Shown here in pieces: positions 43,201 to 52,606 of a stretch of DNA of 64,000 bases. Below the pieces are notes generated by a model, which worked only from the letters and a program-made list of their open reading frames with translations, was not told where the DNA came from and ran no database searches. Numbering within the stretch: position 1 is the stretch's first letter; every line of letters begins with the position of its first letter. Source of the stretch: Bacteroidota bacterium (GTDB lineage: Bacteria > Bacteroidota > Bacteroidia > Palsa-965); the NCBI GenBank assembly GCA_020402865.1, contig JADBYT010000018.1:1-64000 (forward strand), read 5' to 3'. The position numbers and the translations under genes are program-made.

Positions 43201-45060
43201 TTATTTTGCAGGGATAAACACATCCACTTTCAGATTATCAACCAACACTTTTGTACCACCTGCGTTCAAGATTCCGGCAGTAAGTGTATCGGAAGCATGC
43301 AGAATAACCGGTGTAATATAATCGCCTTGTATTCGGGTCCACTTGCCATACTTTACGGAAGCAGAATCAAAGCCAACACCTGAATATCCGTAATCCTGCC
43401 GGCCGCGCATTTGGCCAACCAGTACAAGATTGGGCGCCGCAGACTTTTCCAGACTCAATACATCCGCACTTATGCGCACGCGCACGTGATCTTTATCTGT
43501 AATGTCTGTCAATGCCCTGATCAGATAAGGCGAATAAATGTTTTCATTATTCAGCTCCATACTTTTTTTACCTGCGCCCGAAGAAAGCGTATCACACAAG
43601 TAGCTCAGATTACTTTTACTAAGCTGTTCAAAATCTTCGTTCATCAGCGTTGTGCGTTTATACTTGTGCATGACCTCATCAAGCGGCGGGGCATTCCAGC
43701 GGTCAATTTCGAGCAAATCCTCAGCCCCCGGCGGAATGTGGGTACGACCAAATACAGCGAAGTAATACTCTTTTGTCATACGGTCGCTGCTTATTATGCC
43801 GGCTCTGTACTGCCAGGCTTGAAACACGCACAGCAAAAATGTAAAACCTGCACAGCCATACAACACGCTTTTCAGGAGGCGGGATTTTGAAACGGCAAGC
43901 AATAAGAACCCAAGCGGAATGGCCATTATTCCGGTTGACTGTATCATGGGCCGCTGGCTCCACGAATTGGCATACCACCAGCACTCCCAACTGCTCACCA
44001 CCCAAAGGTTGATGAGAAAAAAGCTGAATAAGGGCAAAAATAATTTACGGTTCAGCTTCCATAATGCCAGAAAACCGAGTGTGGCAATGGCCATAAGCGG
44101 TGTATAAACAAACCAGCCCTTTTTGAAGCTGAACAGAAATTTGAGCGTGAACGGATGCAGAAAATCAAACCCTTCGGTGTGATGATAGGTTGTCCATTTG
44201 CCGCTCGTATATTTCCAGTAGGCCAGCTGAATAAAACCGATTGCTACAACTCCGATGCCCATAGCCACCACATCAGCCTTGCGTTGCCAGAGTAGTTTCG
44301 CTTTTTCTTTAACATCATTTATACTTCCAATTCCCCAAAACAACGGAATAAGTGCAAGCACAAGTTCCGACGGGCGGGTAATGGTGAGCCAGCCAAGTGT
44401 AATACCTGTACACAACGCCAGTTTTACCGAAGGGCGCTCATGCCATTTTATAGTTAGCAGCAGCAGCAACGCATTGCCCGCAAACAAATAGTTGTGCGGT
44501 ATTGTGGTGTCGAAACTGGCGTAGTAAAACTGATTGGTGCCAATGGAAATGAGCAAAAGCAACAAAGCCGTCATCCTGTCGCTGAACCAGCGAAGCAGGA
44601 TGCTGCGCAGCAAAAACAACCCCAGTATGCTGTAAAACAATCCCGATAAAATAGCCGCATACTGATAAGGCGGTGAAAATCCGTCGGCAGGTGCCCCGCT
44701 CAGTGTTGCCGCCGCGTGGCCGAGCATAAAAAACGGAAGCATGGCAATGGATTGGCCTGCAGGATACACATTCACAAGCCTGTTTTTTTCCGTAGGGTAA
44801 AACTGATAGGCGGGCCTGTCGGCCTGATACTTTTTATCAAGCGAATCTTTCCACTGCCGGTTTTCAATGCCCGCATCATTATAAATAAGCGTAGCGGGCA
44901 AATACATATAATAGCCGTAAATATCCCAGCTTAATGCATTTGAACCTGTAATGTATGTAGGGAACGAACGGATTACATTGGCCTGAAAACCGATAAACAG
45001 CAAGCCAAGCAGGCAAACGGCCCGGAATGAAAAACGATTGACAAGCGGGCGAATCAGCAT
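43201..45060 (-). CDS. polytopic membrane protein, GT-C glycosyltransferase-like
   Basis: Started at 45060 (MLIRPLVNRF); an ATG five codons earlier is also possible. The 619-residue protein has about ten membrane helices in residues 10-410. A loop after the first helix holds WDIYGYYMYLPA, in the place of the acidic catalytic loop in GT-C lipid-linked glycosyltransferases. The C-terminal soluble domain (about 480-619) is a beta-sandwich with RVRISADVLSL and WTRIQGDYITP, resembling a carbohydrate-binding fold. No specific donor or acceptor can be inferred. It is followed on the same strand by a 7-TM gene (45081), whose end lies about 21 bases upstream of this gene. Confidence 0.65.
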   Translation of the reverse strand: MLIRPLVNRFSFRAVCLLGLLFIGFQANVIRSFPTYITGSNALSWDIYGYYMYLPATLIYNDAGIENRQWKDSLDKKYQADRPAYQFYPTEKNRLVNVYPAGQSIAMLPFFMLGHAAATLSGAPADGFSPPYQYAAILSGLFYSILGLFLLRSILLRWFSDRMTALLLLLISIGTNQFYYASFDTTIPHNYLFAGNALLLLLTIKWHERPSVKLALCTGITLGWLTITRPSELVLALIPLFWGIGSINDVKEKAKLLWQRKADVVAMGIGVVAIGFIQLAYWKYTSGKWTTYHHTEGFDFLHPFTLKFLFSFKKGWFVYTPLMAIATLGFLALWKLNRKLFLPLFSFFLINLWVVSSWECWWYANSWSQRPMIQSTGIMAIPLGFLLLAVSKSRLLKSVLYGCAGFTFLLCVFQAWQYRAGIISSDRMTKEYYFAVFGRTHIPPGAEDLLEIDRWNAPPLDEVMHKYKRTTLMNEDFEQLSKSNLSYLCDTLSSGAGKKSMELNNENIYSPYLIRALTDITDKDHVRVRISADVLSLEKSAAPNLVLVGQMRGRQDYGYSGVGFDSASVKYGKWTRIQGDYITPVILHASDTLTAGILNAGGTKVLVDNLKVDVFIPAK

Positions 45061-45080
45061 TTTACATAAATACAAAAAAA

Positions 45081-45758
45081 TCAGCCCTGTGCAGACAACT
45101 TGCTTTCTTCATTCAGCAAAAGCACACCTTTTGCCATCATCCATACACTTATTATTACAAGTATGTGTGCAATATCGTTGTAATTAAACCACAGCGAAAG
45201 CGAAATTTTAAATCCGTGAACGGCCCCCGTAATAACCGATACCAGTACACCACCGGCAATCCAGATTCCGCTTTTTTTGTTTCTCGTGAACTGATAGATA
45301 TGCCATGCCATAACCGGTAAAATACCCAGTGCGAGGTGATACTTAACAATTGTATAGGATTGAAAGCTGATGAGTACAATAGTGGTAATCACCAATTGTG
45401 CAATAATGAAACCCTGAAGCAGGCGAAGTTTGCCCGGCCAGTATTGTTCAACGGTTGCCAGCTGTGCGCCCGACACACCGGCCGATTGCACCAGACCCAT
45501 GGTAAGCCAGATGGAGAGGTGTACGTTTTCCGGTGTGTAGTATGAAAAACCGTGAACCACCACACCAATGAGCGAGGCAATACTGATACCGGCAAAAAAC
45601 CAGCGCCAGATGCGCGCAGCACGCAGGCTAATATCGTCTCTGATAAGTCTGCGCCACGCAATGAGCCCGGCAATAAACATCATGATGTTGGTGACCGCTG
45701 TTACCGGATCACGTATCACAAAACCGCCGGAGGCAATTTCGGTGGAATAATGCAGCAT
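45081..45758 (-). CDS. seven-helix membrane protein, unknown
   Basis: A 225-residue inner-membrane protein with seven predicted helices; conserved-looking residues include His and Tyr within helix 3 (VVVHGFSYYTP) and helix 6 (GAVHGFKISL). I do not know a function. A TAnnTTTG box lies 29 bases upstream of ATG. Spacing and direction suggest it is read with the GT-C-like gene downstream. The symporter gene ends 42 bases from its start on the same strand. Confidence 0.65.
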   Translation of the reverse strand: MLHYSTEIASGGFVIRDPVTAVTNIMMFIAGLIAWRRLIRDDISLRAARIWRWFFAGISIASLIGVVVHGFSYYTPENVHLSIWLTMGLVQSAGVSGAQLATVEQYWPGKLRLLQGFIIAQLVITTIVLISFQSYTIVKYHLALGILPVMAWHIYQFTRNKKSGIWIAGGVLVSVITGAVHGFKISLSLWFNYNDIAHILVIISVWMMAKGVLLLNEESKLSAQG

Positions 45759-45787
45759 TCGGGGAAACGGTCAAGTGTGTTGAGGAG

Positions 45788-45795
45788 CAAATGTA
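45788..45795 (-). promoter_or_regulatory. -7 box TACATTTG for the 7-TM gene
   Basis: On the minus strand TACATTTG matches TAnnTTTG and lies about 30 bases before the ATG at 45758, between the symporter stop and this gene. Confidence 0.45.
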
Positions 45796-45799
45796 AGCA

Positions 45800-47182
45800 T
45801 TACTGCTGACTCATACTTTTCATACGCTGAATGAAAACAACCGCCAGCCATCCGGAAGCACTGGCGGCAATGCCCCAGATCATTGCCGGACAGATGTTCG
45901 GGAAAAGCGTAAATACAAACCACACGCCCATGCCGGCCAGCATGGATGTAATAGCGGCAGTGCTGTTTGTACTGCGCAGGAAAAGTCCGGAGCAAAGCGG
46001 CACAAACAAACCTACAAGGCTTATGGCCGATGCTTCGCTTACGAGTTCGGCAATATCGCGGCGGAAAATGGCCATGCCCACAGCCACCAGCGCAAGTGCC
46101 GCTACACAAAGCCGTGTGCGCAAAAGCCGGATACGGTCTGAATGCTGCGGGAAAAGCGGCTGCAGAATATTTTCGCTGAGAATTACAGCCGGTGCCAGCA
46201 ACGCTCCGCTGGCGGTACTCATTACTGCTGAAAGCAATGCGCCAAAGAAAAAAATCTGTAACACGGGGCCTGTTTGCTGCATAATAAGTGTGGGTAGTGT
46301 AAGCTGCACATCGGCTGGTGCGGTAATGAGAAGTTTGGCGGCAAGCACCATTACAATTGGTAAAAACGCAATGGTGAGATACATGCCCGCTGCAAGAAAA
46401 GATGATTGTACAGCCACCTTCTCACTTTTTGAGGCCATCACACGTTGAAAAACGTCTTGCTGCGGAATGGAACCGAGACCAATACTTATCCATGCCGCCA
46501 CAAACTCAAGCACGCCGGTAAAGCTTTTATCGGGCAGCAGATTGAAACTGTTTTCCGGCGCCGCGTGCAGCACGGCTTCCATGCCGCCGGCCTGACTGAC
46601 CACCACCAGGGTAGCCGCAATTAATCCGGCCACAATAAAAATGGTTTGCACAAAATCCGTCAGCGATACACTCCACATGCCGCCGCTCATGGTATAACCT
46701 ACCACCACAGCAGTAGAAAGCAGTATGCCGGCGGTTACCGAAATTTCGGGCACTACGGTGTGCAACACCAATCCCATAGCCACCATTTGCGCCGATACCC
46801 AGCCTACATAAGAAATCACCAGCACGGCGCCCGCAATGAGTTCGGCCGTTTTTCCGAAACGTATGCGGTAAAAATCGCCAAAGGTGTTCAGATTCATCCG
46901 GTAGAGCGGCCGCGCAAAGAAAAAGCCTACCAGCACCAGACAAAGTGCCGCACCGAGCGGATCTTCCACCAGTCCGCTTCCGCCTTCTTCGGCAAAACGC
47001 GATGATGCGCCAAGCACAGTTTCTGATCCGAACCAGGTGGCAAACACAGTAGCTGCTGCCAACGGCAACGACAAGCGGCGCCCGGCCAGAATAAAATCCT
47101 GATCGGTTTTTACACGGCGTGCGGCATAAATGCCAATGAGCACATTGAGCAAAAGATAGCCGGTGATGAAAAGTGCAACCAC
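45800..47182 (-). CDS. sodium/solute symporter (SSS family)
   Basis: A polytopic transporter with about 13 helices and SSS marks: GYLLLNVLIGIYAARRVK, AGRRLSLPLAAATVFATWFGS, GYTMSGGMWSVSLTDFVQ and ISIGLGSIPQQDVFQRV. It uses the sodium gradient to import an unknown solute. The open frame runs to an ATG at 47314, but that stretch lies inside the divergent methyltransferase gene and is not conserved-looking. I therefore start at the GTG at 47182, just before VALFITGYLL. The exact start is uncertain. Confidence 0.85.
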   Translation of the reverse strand: MVALFITGYLLLNVLIGIYAARRVKTDQDFILAGRRLSLPLAAATVFATWFGSETVLGASSRFAEEGGSGLVEDPLGAALCLVLVGFFFARPLYRMNLNTFGDFYRIRFGKTAELIAGAVLVISYVGWVSAQMVAMGLVLHTVVPEISVTAGILLSTAVVVGYTMSGGMWSVSLTDFVQTIFIVAGLIAATLVVVSQAGGMEAVLHAAPENSFNLLPDKSFTGVLEFVAAWISIGLGSIPQQDVFQRVMASKSEKVAVQSSFLAAGMYLTIAFLPIVMVLAAKLLITAPADVQLTLPTLIMQQTGPVLQIFFFGALLSAVMSTASGALLAPAVILSENILQPLFPQHSDRIRLLRTRLCVAALALVAVGMAIFRRDIAELVSEASAISLVGLFVPLCSGLFLRSTNSTAAITSMLAGMGVWFVFTLFPNICPAMIWGIAASASGWLAVVFIQRMKSMSQQ

Positions 47183-47245
47183 GAAAGCAAAGATGCTTTT
47201 TTCGGCGCAAACAACATAAATCAGTAAACGGCACAGCGAAAGGAA

Positions 47246-47253
47246 TACCTTTG
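47246..47253 (+). promoter_or_regulatory. -7 box TACCTTTG, 3 bases before ATG
   Basis: TACCTTTG matches TAnnTTTG and ends 3 bases before the methyltransferase ATG at 47257. If used, the transcript begins at or within the start codon, or the start codon is further downstream. Confidence 0.45.
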
Positions 47254-47256
47254 CGC

Positions 47257-48474
47257 ATGCAACAAAAGCAAACGTACAACGGGCCTGCAATGAATGTGCT
47301 GATGGCCGAGGCACTTGAACTCTTTCTCGAAAAAGGTATGCCTGCCGATCGTGTAATCGGCGAGTTGTTTAAACGACACCGTATCAAACAGGAAGCCCGC
47401 CGTGCCGATGTGGCGGCCATGTTCACGTTGCTTGTACGTTTCTGGCGGCCACTTTCAACCGCCGTGCAGTTTTCTGATTATCGCAGTAATGCACAAGTGC
47501 TGCAACTGCTTAAAGCCGCCAGTTTGTGGAAACGTATTTATGCCGACAAACCTGCCGAGAGCGATGATGCCGCACTGCTTGACCGGCTGAAGAAATACCT
47601 CCGTGTGCGCAAACTCCGCGAGTCGGTGGCCGACTGGATGGATGAACAGGGAGTAAAAGAGCTTGGCGAAACACGTTGGGAAGACATGCTCAAAGCACTC
47701 AACCGCAATGCCACGGTGTATTTGCGCACCAACACACTTCGCACCACACCCGGCAAACTGCAGAAGCAGCTGGCTGATGAAGGAATTGAAACCACTTCAG
47801 AAAACGATTTGCCCGGCGCATTGCGTTTAGCCCGTTATCAAAATGTATTTGGAACGAAAGCCTATGAAATGGGCTGGTTTGAAGTGCAGGATCTCTCCTC
47901 GCAGCGTGTAGCCGTGTTTGCACAAGCTGAACCCGGCATGCGTGTGGCCGATGTGTGTGCAGGCAACGGAGGTAAAACACTTCATCTGGCCGCATTGCTT
48001 GGCAACAAAGGAAAATTAATGGCGTTTGACGTGTCGGCAGCAAAACTCGAAACGCTGCGCAAACGTGTGGCGCGAGCCGGTGCCGATACAGTAGAAATAA
48101 AACAAATTGCCGCCGGCCAACCCATCAAACGTCAGGAACCAGCGTTTGATCGTGTGCTGCTTGATGTGCCCTGCTCAGGTACCGGTGTGTTGCGACGAAA
48201 TCCTGATATACGCTGGAACCTGCACCACGACGACCTTTCACGATTGCAGCATACGCAACAGCAACTGCTCGAAAACGGAAGCAAACTACTCAAAGCGGGT
48301 GGTAAACTCATTTACGCCACATGCAGTATATGGCCTTCGGAAGGAGAAGAACAGGTGCGCACATTTCTTGCAAAAAACACCGGCTGGATACTCGAAGATG
48401 AATACCGGACAGACCCGGTTCAGGAAAACAGCGATGGTTTTTACATGGCCCGGTTATTTTTTTCGGGGGAATGA
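47257..48474 (+). CDS. rsmB: RsmB/NOP-family 16S rRNA m5C methyltransferase
   Basis: Start at 47257 (MQQKQTYNGPAMN); residues further upstream overlap the symporter and the promoter box. The 405-residue protein has an N-terminal NusB-like/RNA-binding helical region (about 15-150) and a SAM-dependent methyltransferase domain. Its motifs are DVCAGNGGKTLHLAALLGN (SAM loop), LDVPCSGTGVLRRNPDIRW (catalytic Cys-containing motif IV) and ATCSIWPSEGEEQV (motif VI Cys). It methylates cytosine C5 in rRNA; Escherichia coli RsmB targets C967. The symbol is by similarity, and the exact target base in this organism is not shown. Confidence 0.85.
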   Translation: MQQKQTYNGPAMNVLMAEALELFLEKGMPADRVIGELFKRHRIKQEARRADVAAMFTLLVRFWRPLSTAVQFSDYRSNAQVLQLLKAASLWKRIYADKPAESDDAALLDRLKKYLRVRKLRESVADWMDEQGVKELGETRWEDMLKALNRNATVYLRTNTLRTTPGKLQKQLADEGIETTSENDLPGALRLARYQNVFGTKAYEMGWFEVQDLSSQRVAVFAQAEPGMRVADVCAGNGGKTLHLAALLGNKGKLMAFDVSAAKLETLRKRVARAGADTVEIKQIAAGQPIKRQEPAFDRVLLDVPCSGTGVLRRNPDIRWNLHHDDLSRLQHTQQQLLENGSKLLKAGGKLIYATCSIWPSEGEEQVRTFLAKNTGWILEDEYRTDPVQENSDGFYMARLFFSGE

Positions 48475-48769
48475 CGACTGAAAACTGTTTGATTGTCTGA
48501 AACCGAATTGTAAGAAAAAGATTATAACTAAATTTCAAGCAAATTGTGTGATATATACAAAAATCAATAATTCGCAAACATTTATTTTTTATAACAATTC
48601 AAATATAAAATACAAAAAATTGCTATTTCACTCATTTTCTTCGCATTGCGGGAGCATCGTAACAGCCTTATTAACAGAATTGTGTTGAAAAAATAGACGC
48701 TACGTATTTTTTTCAAGCGGCTATTTTTTTTTACTTCGTCGAAACAATTCTTCAAAACCAAAAAAAACC
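48475..48769. other. AT-rich upstream region of histone-like gene
   Basis: 295 bases with no gene, strongly AT-rich with A and T tracts (for example 48560-48620 and 48700-48735). Such tract-rich DNA is typical upstream of strongly expressed nucleoid genes. I find no TAnnTTTG box with good spacing and no clear operator. Confidence 0.4.
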
Positions 48770-49024
48770 ATGGCAAAGAAAGCAACCAAGAAAGCAGCTC
48801 CGAAGAAAGCTGCTGCTAAGAAGCCGGCCGCTAAGAAAGCTGCCAAGAAAGCTGCTCCGAAAAAAGCTGCTAAAAAAGCTGCTAAGAAAGCTGCTCCTAA
48901 AAAAGCAACTAAGAAAGCTGCTGCTAAGAAAGCTGCTCCGAAAAAAGCTGCTAAGAAAGCTGCTCCTAAGAAAGCTGCTAAGAAAGCTGCTCCTAAGAAA
49001 GCTGCTCCGGCTCCTGCAAAGTAA
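48770..49024 (+). CDS. histone H1-like lysine/alanine-repeat DNA-binding protein
   Basis: An 84-residue protein made almost only of Lys, Ala and Pro, as repeats of the type KKAAPKKAAKKAA. This matches the C-terminal-like H1 homologues (HC2/Hc1-type, Bacteroidota histone H1-like) that bind DNA through charge and condense the nucleoid. The underlying DNA repeats units near aagaaagctgct, so it can expand or contract by slippage. Antisense frames through it are artefacts. Its own terminator follows, so it is monocistronic. Confidence 0.88.
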   Translation: MAKKATKKAAPKKAAAKKPAAKKAAKKAAPKKAAKKAAKKAAPKKATKKAAAKKAAPKKAAKKAAPKKAAKKAAPKKAAPAPAK

Positions 49025-49046
49025 TTCAAGAATTACTGCAACAAAG

Positions 49047-49073
49047 GTCCTGCCCATCCGGCAGGACTTTTTG
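49047..49073 (+). terminator. terminator after histone-like gene
   Basis: GTCCTGCC and GGCAGGAC form a perfect 8-bp stem with a 5-base loop, followed by TTTTT. Confidence 0.9.
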
Positions 49074-49186
49074 TTTGCATTCAATTCAACATGCCGCATT
49101 CATAACAAGCACCTTTCCCTGAATGATGCACAGCGGTAAAGAAGCCTGCACTTTTCTCCCTGCGCTACATTATATAAGCGAAATCT

Positions 49187-49194
49187 TATCTTTG
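49187..49194 (+). promoter_or_regulatory. -7 box TATCTTTG for lipoprotein gene
   Basis: TATCTTTG matches TAnnTTTG and lies 25 bases before the ATG at 49220. Confidence 0.5.
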
Positions 49195-49219
49195 AAGAAC
49201 CGAAATCAACTAACGCGAC

Positions 49220-49756
49220 ATGAAAAAACTGCTTTTTGCTGTGGTTGCCGTTGCTTTTTTGCAAAGCTGCTCTGGCGATACCAAAACAACAACCGAAGAT
49301 GTAGTACCTGCCGGACAAACGGCTTTGGATCTTACGCCGCAGGGCTTTCCGCTTAAACTGAATATTCCTGATTCGACCTTTGGCGTGGCTGAGGTAATGG
49401 AAAATGCAGGCGGTATTGAAATAAAAATAGGCAGCAAGTTTGATCTTGTGCTAAACACTGCGGCACCCGAAGATCTTGATATGAAGCAGCAGAAAGCACT
49501 TGCACAGGCTGCAATGGATGGAGCTACTGTTAGTTTTCTTACCGACAGCGATTCGCTGCTGGTGTGGGAAACAAAATTCTTCGACCTGAAGCCTTCGCGT
49601 CATTTTTACCTCATCAAAAAAATAGGCAACGACAGCTACATTATCCGCGACAACATTCAGAACGCCGAGAACCAGTTTGAAGCAGCCGAAATTACCCGCA
49701 TGCAGGATGCTGCCAAAACGCTGCGTGCAAAACCTGCTGCCGCACCGAAAGCTTAG
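49220..49756 (+). CDS. lipoprotein, unknown
   Basis: A 178-residue lipoprotein: signal peptide MKKLLFAVVAVAFLQSC with lipobox LQSC (Cys17), a Thr/Glu-rich linker, then an alpha/beta domain (about 35-160) with VAEVMENAGGIEIKIG and SDSLLVWETKFFDLKPSRHFY, and an Ala/Pro/Lys tail. I do not recognise the family; similar small lipoproteins occur across the phylum. It has its own promoter and a terminator shared with typA, so it is monocistronic. Confidence 0.7.
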   Translation: MKKLLFAVVAVAFLQSCSGDTKTTTEDVVPAGQTALDLTPQGFPLKLNIPDSTFGVAEVMENAGGIEIKIGSKFDLVLNTAAPEDLDMKQQKALAQAAMDGATVSFLTDSDSLLVWETKFFDLKPSRHFYLIKKIGNDSYIIRDNIQNAENQFEAAEITRMQDAAKTLRAKPAAAPKA

Positions 49757-49775
49757 TCCGACATACTTAATTGAA

Positions 49776-49818
49776 AAACGGGAGCAGATTGAACATCTGC
49801 TCCCGTTTCGTTTTTATT
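49776..49818. terminator. bidirectional terminator, lipoprotein and typA
   Basis: A perfect 14-bp stem (AAACGGGAGCAGAT and its complement, loop TGAAC) lies between convergent genes, with T or A runs on each side. Confidence 0.85.
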
Positions 49819-49829
49819 CAACCAGCCGA

Positions 49830-51644
49830 TCAGCTTTCGGCGGCCATTTTCTTCTTCATACGATCACGTTCGTTGGGGTCGAGGTAAATCTTACGGATGC
49901 GGATGGATTGCGGCGTGATTTCCACGTACTCGTCGCCCTGGATGTATTCCATTGCTTCTTCAAGCGAGTGCTTGATGGCGGGCGCAATGCTCACTTTATC
50001 ATCGCTGCCTGAGGCGCGCATGTTGGTGAGTTTTTTCTCGGTTACCAGATTCACCACCAGATCATCCGGACGAATATGCTCGCCAATTACCTGCCCGCCG
50101 TAAATTTCTTCGCCGGGCGATACAAAGAACGCACCACGATCCTGCAGCTTGTCGATTGAATAAGCCACAGCCGCGCCTTTATCTTTCGCAATCAGTACAC
50201 CGGCAATGCGTCCGGGAATGGGGCCTTTCCACGGCTCAAATGCTTTGAAGCGGTGTGCCATTATGGCTTCGCCGGCGGTTGCGGTGAGTACGTTGTTGCG
50301 CAAACCCATCAGCCCGCGTGAAGGGATTTCGAATTCCATGTGAATAAGATCGCCCTTGGGTTCCATTACCAGCATTTCGCCTTTGCGCTGGCTCACGAGC
50401 TCAATTACTTTGCCCGATGTTTCTTCGGGTACGTCAACCGTAAGTGTTTCTACAGGCTCATGTTTTACACCGTCAATTTCGCGGATGATCACCTGCGGCT
50501 GGCCCACCTGCAATTCATAACCTTCGCGGCGCATGGTTTCGATAAGGATAGACAGGTGCAGAATGCCACGGCCGAACACAAGGTAAGAATCGGGCGAATC
50601 AGTTTCCTGAATGCGCATGGCAAGGTTCTTTTCAAGTTCCTTGTACAAACGGTCGCGAAGGTGGCGCGAAGTCACAAACTTGCCTTCTTTACCGAAGAAC
50701 GGTGAGTTGTTGATGGTAAACAACATGCTCATGGTAGGCTCGTCGATGGAAATTGCGGGAAGTCCTTCGGGATTTTCGAAATCAGCAATCGTATCGCCAA
50801 TTTCAAAACCATCAATACCGGTAACAGCTACAATATCGCCTGCTTTTACAATATCGGTTTTCTTTTTGCCGAGACCGTCAAACACAAACACTTCCTTAAT
50901 GCGTGTTTTTACCAGCGTTCCGTCGCGTTTAACGAGCGTAACCGGCGTATTCTCGCGCACTTCGCCACGGAATACACGGCCTACTGCAATACGTCCGATA
51001 AACGTAGAGAAGTCGAGCGAAGTGATTTGCAGCTGCAGTGTTCCTTCGTGCTGCGGTGCATTGGGGAAATAATCGAGAATGGTATCGAGCAGCGGACTGA
51101 TGTCTTCGCCCGGTGTTTTCCAGTCGTGTCCCATCCAGCCGTGCTTTGAAGAACCATAAATGGTGCGGAACTCAAGCTGTTCTTCGGTAGCGTTGAGGTT
51201 AAAGAACAGATCGAAAACCTGATCGTGCACTTCATCCGGGCGGCAGTTGGGCTTGTCAACTTTATTGATTACCAGAATTGCTTTTTTGCCCATTTGCAGG
51301 GCTTTCTGAAGCACGAAACGGGTTTGCGGCATTGCACCTTCAAACGCATCTACCAGAAGCAGCACGCCGTCGGCCATGTTGAGCACGCGCTCTACTTCAC
51401 CGCCAAAGTCGGCGTGGCCAGGGGTGTCAATGATGTTGATCTTCACACCTTTGTAAACCACCGATACGTTTTTGGCGAGAATGGTAATTCCGCGCTCGCG
51501 TTCGAGGTCGTTGTTGTCAAGAATAAGTTCGCCTGAGTCCTGATTCTCACGGAAGAGTTTTCCCTGAAGAAGCATTTTGTCAACCAGCGTGGTTTTGCCA
51601 TGGTCAACGTGAGCGATGATGGCGATGTTGCGGATTTGCTGCAT
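49830..51644 (-). CDS. typA: ribosome-associated GTPase TypA/BipA
   Basis: A 604-residue translational GTPase of normal length. G motifs: [14 protein letters not shown] (P loop), RERGITI (switch I), [11 protein letters not shown] (G3) and NKVDKP (G4). EF-G-like domains III and V follow, and the BipA-specific C-terminal domain is present ([26 protein letters not shown]). It binds the ribosome and aids 50S assembly and stress or cold adaptation. A TAnnTTTG box sits 23 bases upstream of ATG. No unusual residue is seen. Confidence 0.95.
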   Translation of the reverse strand: MQQIRNIAIIAHVDHGKTTLVDKMLLQGKLFRENQDSGELILDNNDLERERGITILAKNVSVVYKGVKINIIDTPGHADFGGEVERVLNMADGVLLLVDAFEGAMPQTRFVLQKALQMGKKAILVINKVDKPNCRPDEVHDQVFDLFFNLNATEEQLEFRTIYGSSKHGWMGHDWKTPGEDISPLLDTILDYFPNAPQHEGTLQLQITSLDFSTFIGRIAVGRVFRGEVRENTPVTLVKRDGTLVKTRIKEVFVFDGLGKKKTDIVKAGDIVAVTGIDGFEIGDTIADFENPEGLPAISIDEPTMSMLFTINNSPFFGKEGKFVTSRHLRDRLYKELEKNLAMRIQETDSPDSYLVFGRGILHLSILIETMRREGYELQVGQPQVIIREIDGVKHEPVETLTVDVPEETSGKVIELVSQRKGEMLVMEPKGDLIHMEFEIPSRGLMGLRNNVLTATAGEAIMAHRFKAFEPWKGPIPGRIAGVLIAKDKGAAVAYSIDKLQDRGAFFVSPGEEIYGGQVIGEHIRPDDLVVNLVTEKKLTNMRASGSDDKVSIAPAIKHSLEEAMEYIQGDEYVEITPQSIRIRKIYLDPNERDRMKKKMAAES

Positions 51645-51666
51645 GATCTGTTTTCAAAAAGAGGTG

Positions 51667-51674
51667 CAAAGGTA
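51667..51674 (-). promoter_or_regulatory. -7 box TACCTTTG for typA
   Basis: On the minus strand TACCTTTG matches TAnnTTTG, 22 bases before the typA ATG. Confidence 0.5.
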
Positions 51675-51731
51675 CGGCTTTTTGGGCAGGCAGCGTTAAT
51701 TGGCTGTTAAGCAATATGCAAAAGGCCGTAT

Positions 51732-52304
51732 TTACTCGCTTACACGCCATCTTACACCCGGCATCACCACAAAAACCACCGGAATTCCGGGCAGCACATT
51801 GGTAGAAATATCCATGTGGCTGTTTATCGGATAATTATGTTCCAACTCGCCGCCATGCCACACAAACTTGGTTTGCCAGCGCTTGTTTGCCGATTCTTTA
51901 AAGATACCCTGCTCCACATAACCATCCATGTTTTTCCAGGTGCGGCGGTAATAGAAAAACGGGCCCATGCCAATGGTTCCCTCTCCCAGCTTGCCCAGCG
52001 GCATTTGTGTGCGTAGCGTGAGAATGCTGGCTCCGGCAAACTTTCCGCCGCAGTCCGACAAAACAGCTTGCCCAAACTTTACCGCTATATAAGGATGAAA
52101 ACGATACTCGCACGTAAGTGCAATGCCGTAATTCATTACGAAATGCCCCTTTTTGTCGATACGTCCTTTATATAATTGCGGGTGCGGCGATTTTTTGGGG
52201 TGAATGGAAAGACCGATCAGTTTAACGCCTACATACCACTGTGCCGAAAGTGCCGGAGTGAAGAGAATTCCGATAAGTAAGGAAAAGCACCGGCATTTTT
52301 TCAT
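51732..52304 (-). CDS. exported beta-rich protein, possible outer-membrane barrel
   Basis: A 190-residue protein with a signal peptide (MKKCRCFSLLIGILFTPALS, then AQ) followed by alternating strands such as WYVGVKLIGLSI, YGIALTCEYRF, GEGTIGMGPFFYYRR and VFVVMPGVRWRV, consistent with a small outer-membrane barrel or beta-sandwich. No named family is recognised. A TAnnTTTG-like box (TAAATTTG, near 52312-52319) is very close to ATG, so the message may be nearly leaderless. It stands alone. Confidence 0.65.
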   Translation of the reverse strand: MKKCRCFSLLIGILFTPALSAQWYVGVKLIGLSIHPKKSPHPQLYKGRIDKKGHFVMNYGIALTCEYRFHPYIAVKFGQAVLSDCGGKFAGASILTLRTQMPLGKLGEGTIGMGPFFYYRRTWKNMDGYVEQGIFKESANKRWQTKFVWHGGELEHNYPINSHMDISTNVLPGIPVVFVVMPGVRWRVSE

Positions 52305-52319
52305 TGCGCATCAAATTTA

Positions 52320-52606
52320 GAGTAATCATTCTGTTCTTCCGTCATTCATTTCATGCAGCCAAACGCGCGATTGGCTATGTGTGGGAGGATTTTTTCAAAT
52401 AACGGCATTTTTAGTATTTAAAAAACTGCTAATCAAGCTATAACTATAATTATCGCAATAAAATAATTAATCATTTCAGCGCATTATTGTTGATCAAAGC
52501 AAGCAATAATTGGCCAGATGCTTCTACAAAAAAGTAAGCAATTTGCTTTTCTGGATCCAATAGCTGAAATTTGCATGTAGCTACATATAATTAATTCGCC
52601 GGCATC
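52320..52606. other. AT-rich intergenic region
   Basis: About 290 bases between divergent genes. It contains no gene, is AT-rich from 52390 to 52600, and shows no strong hairpin or consensus -7 box that I can defend. Confidence 0.4.

Noticed and set aside
48721-49099. Phe/Ala/Leu-rich and Ser/Phe-rich frames on the minus strand over 48770-49024
   Set aside because: They are reverse readings of the Lys/Ala repeats of the histone-like gene.
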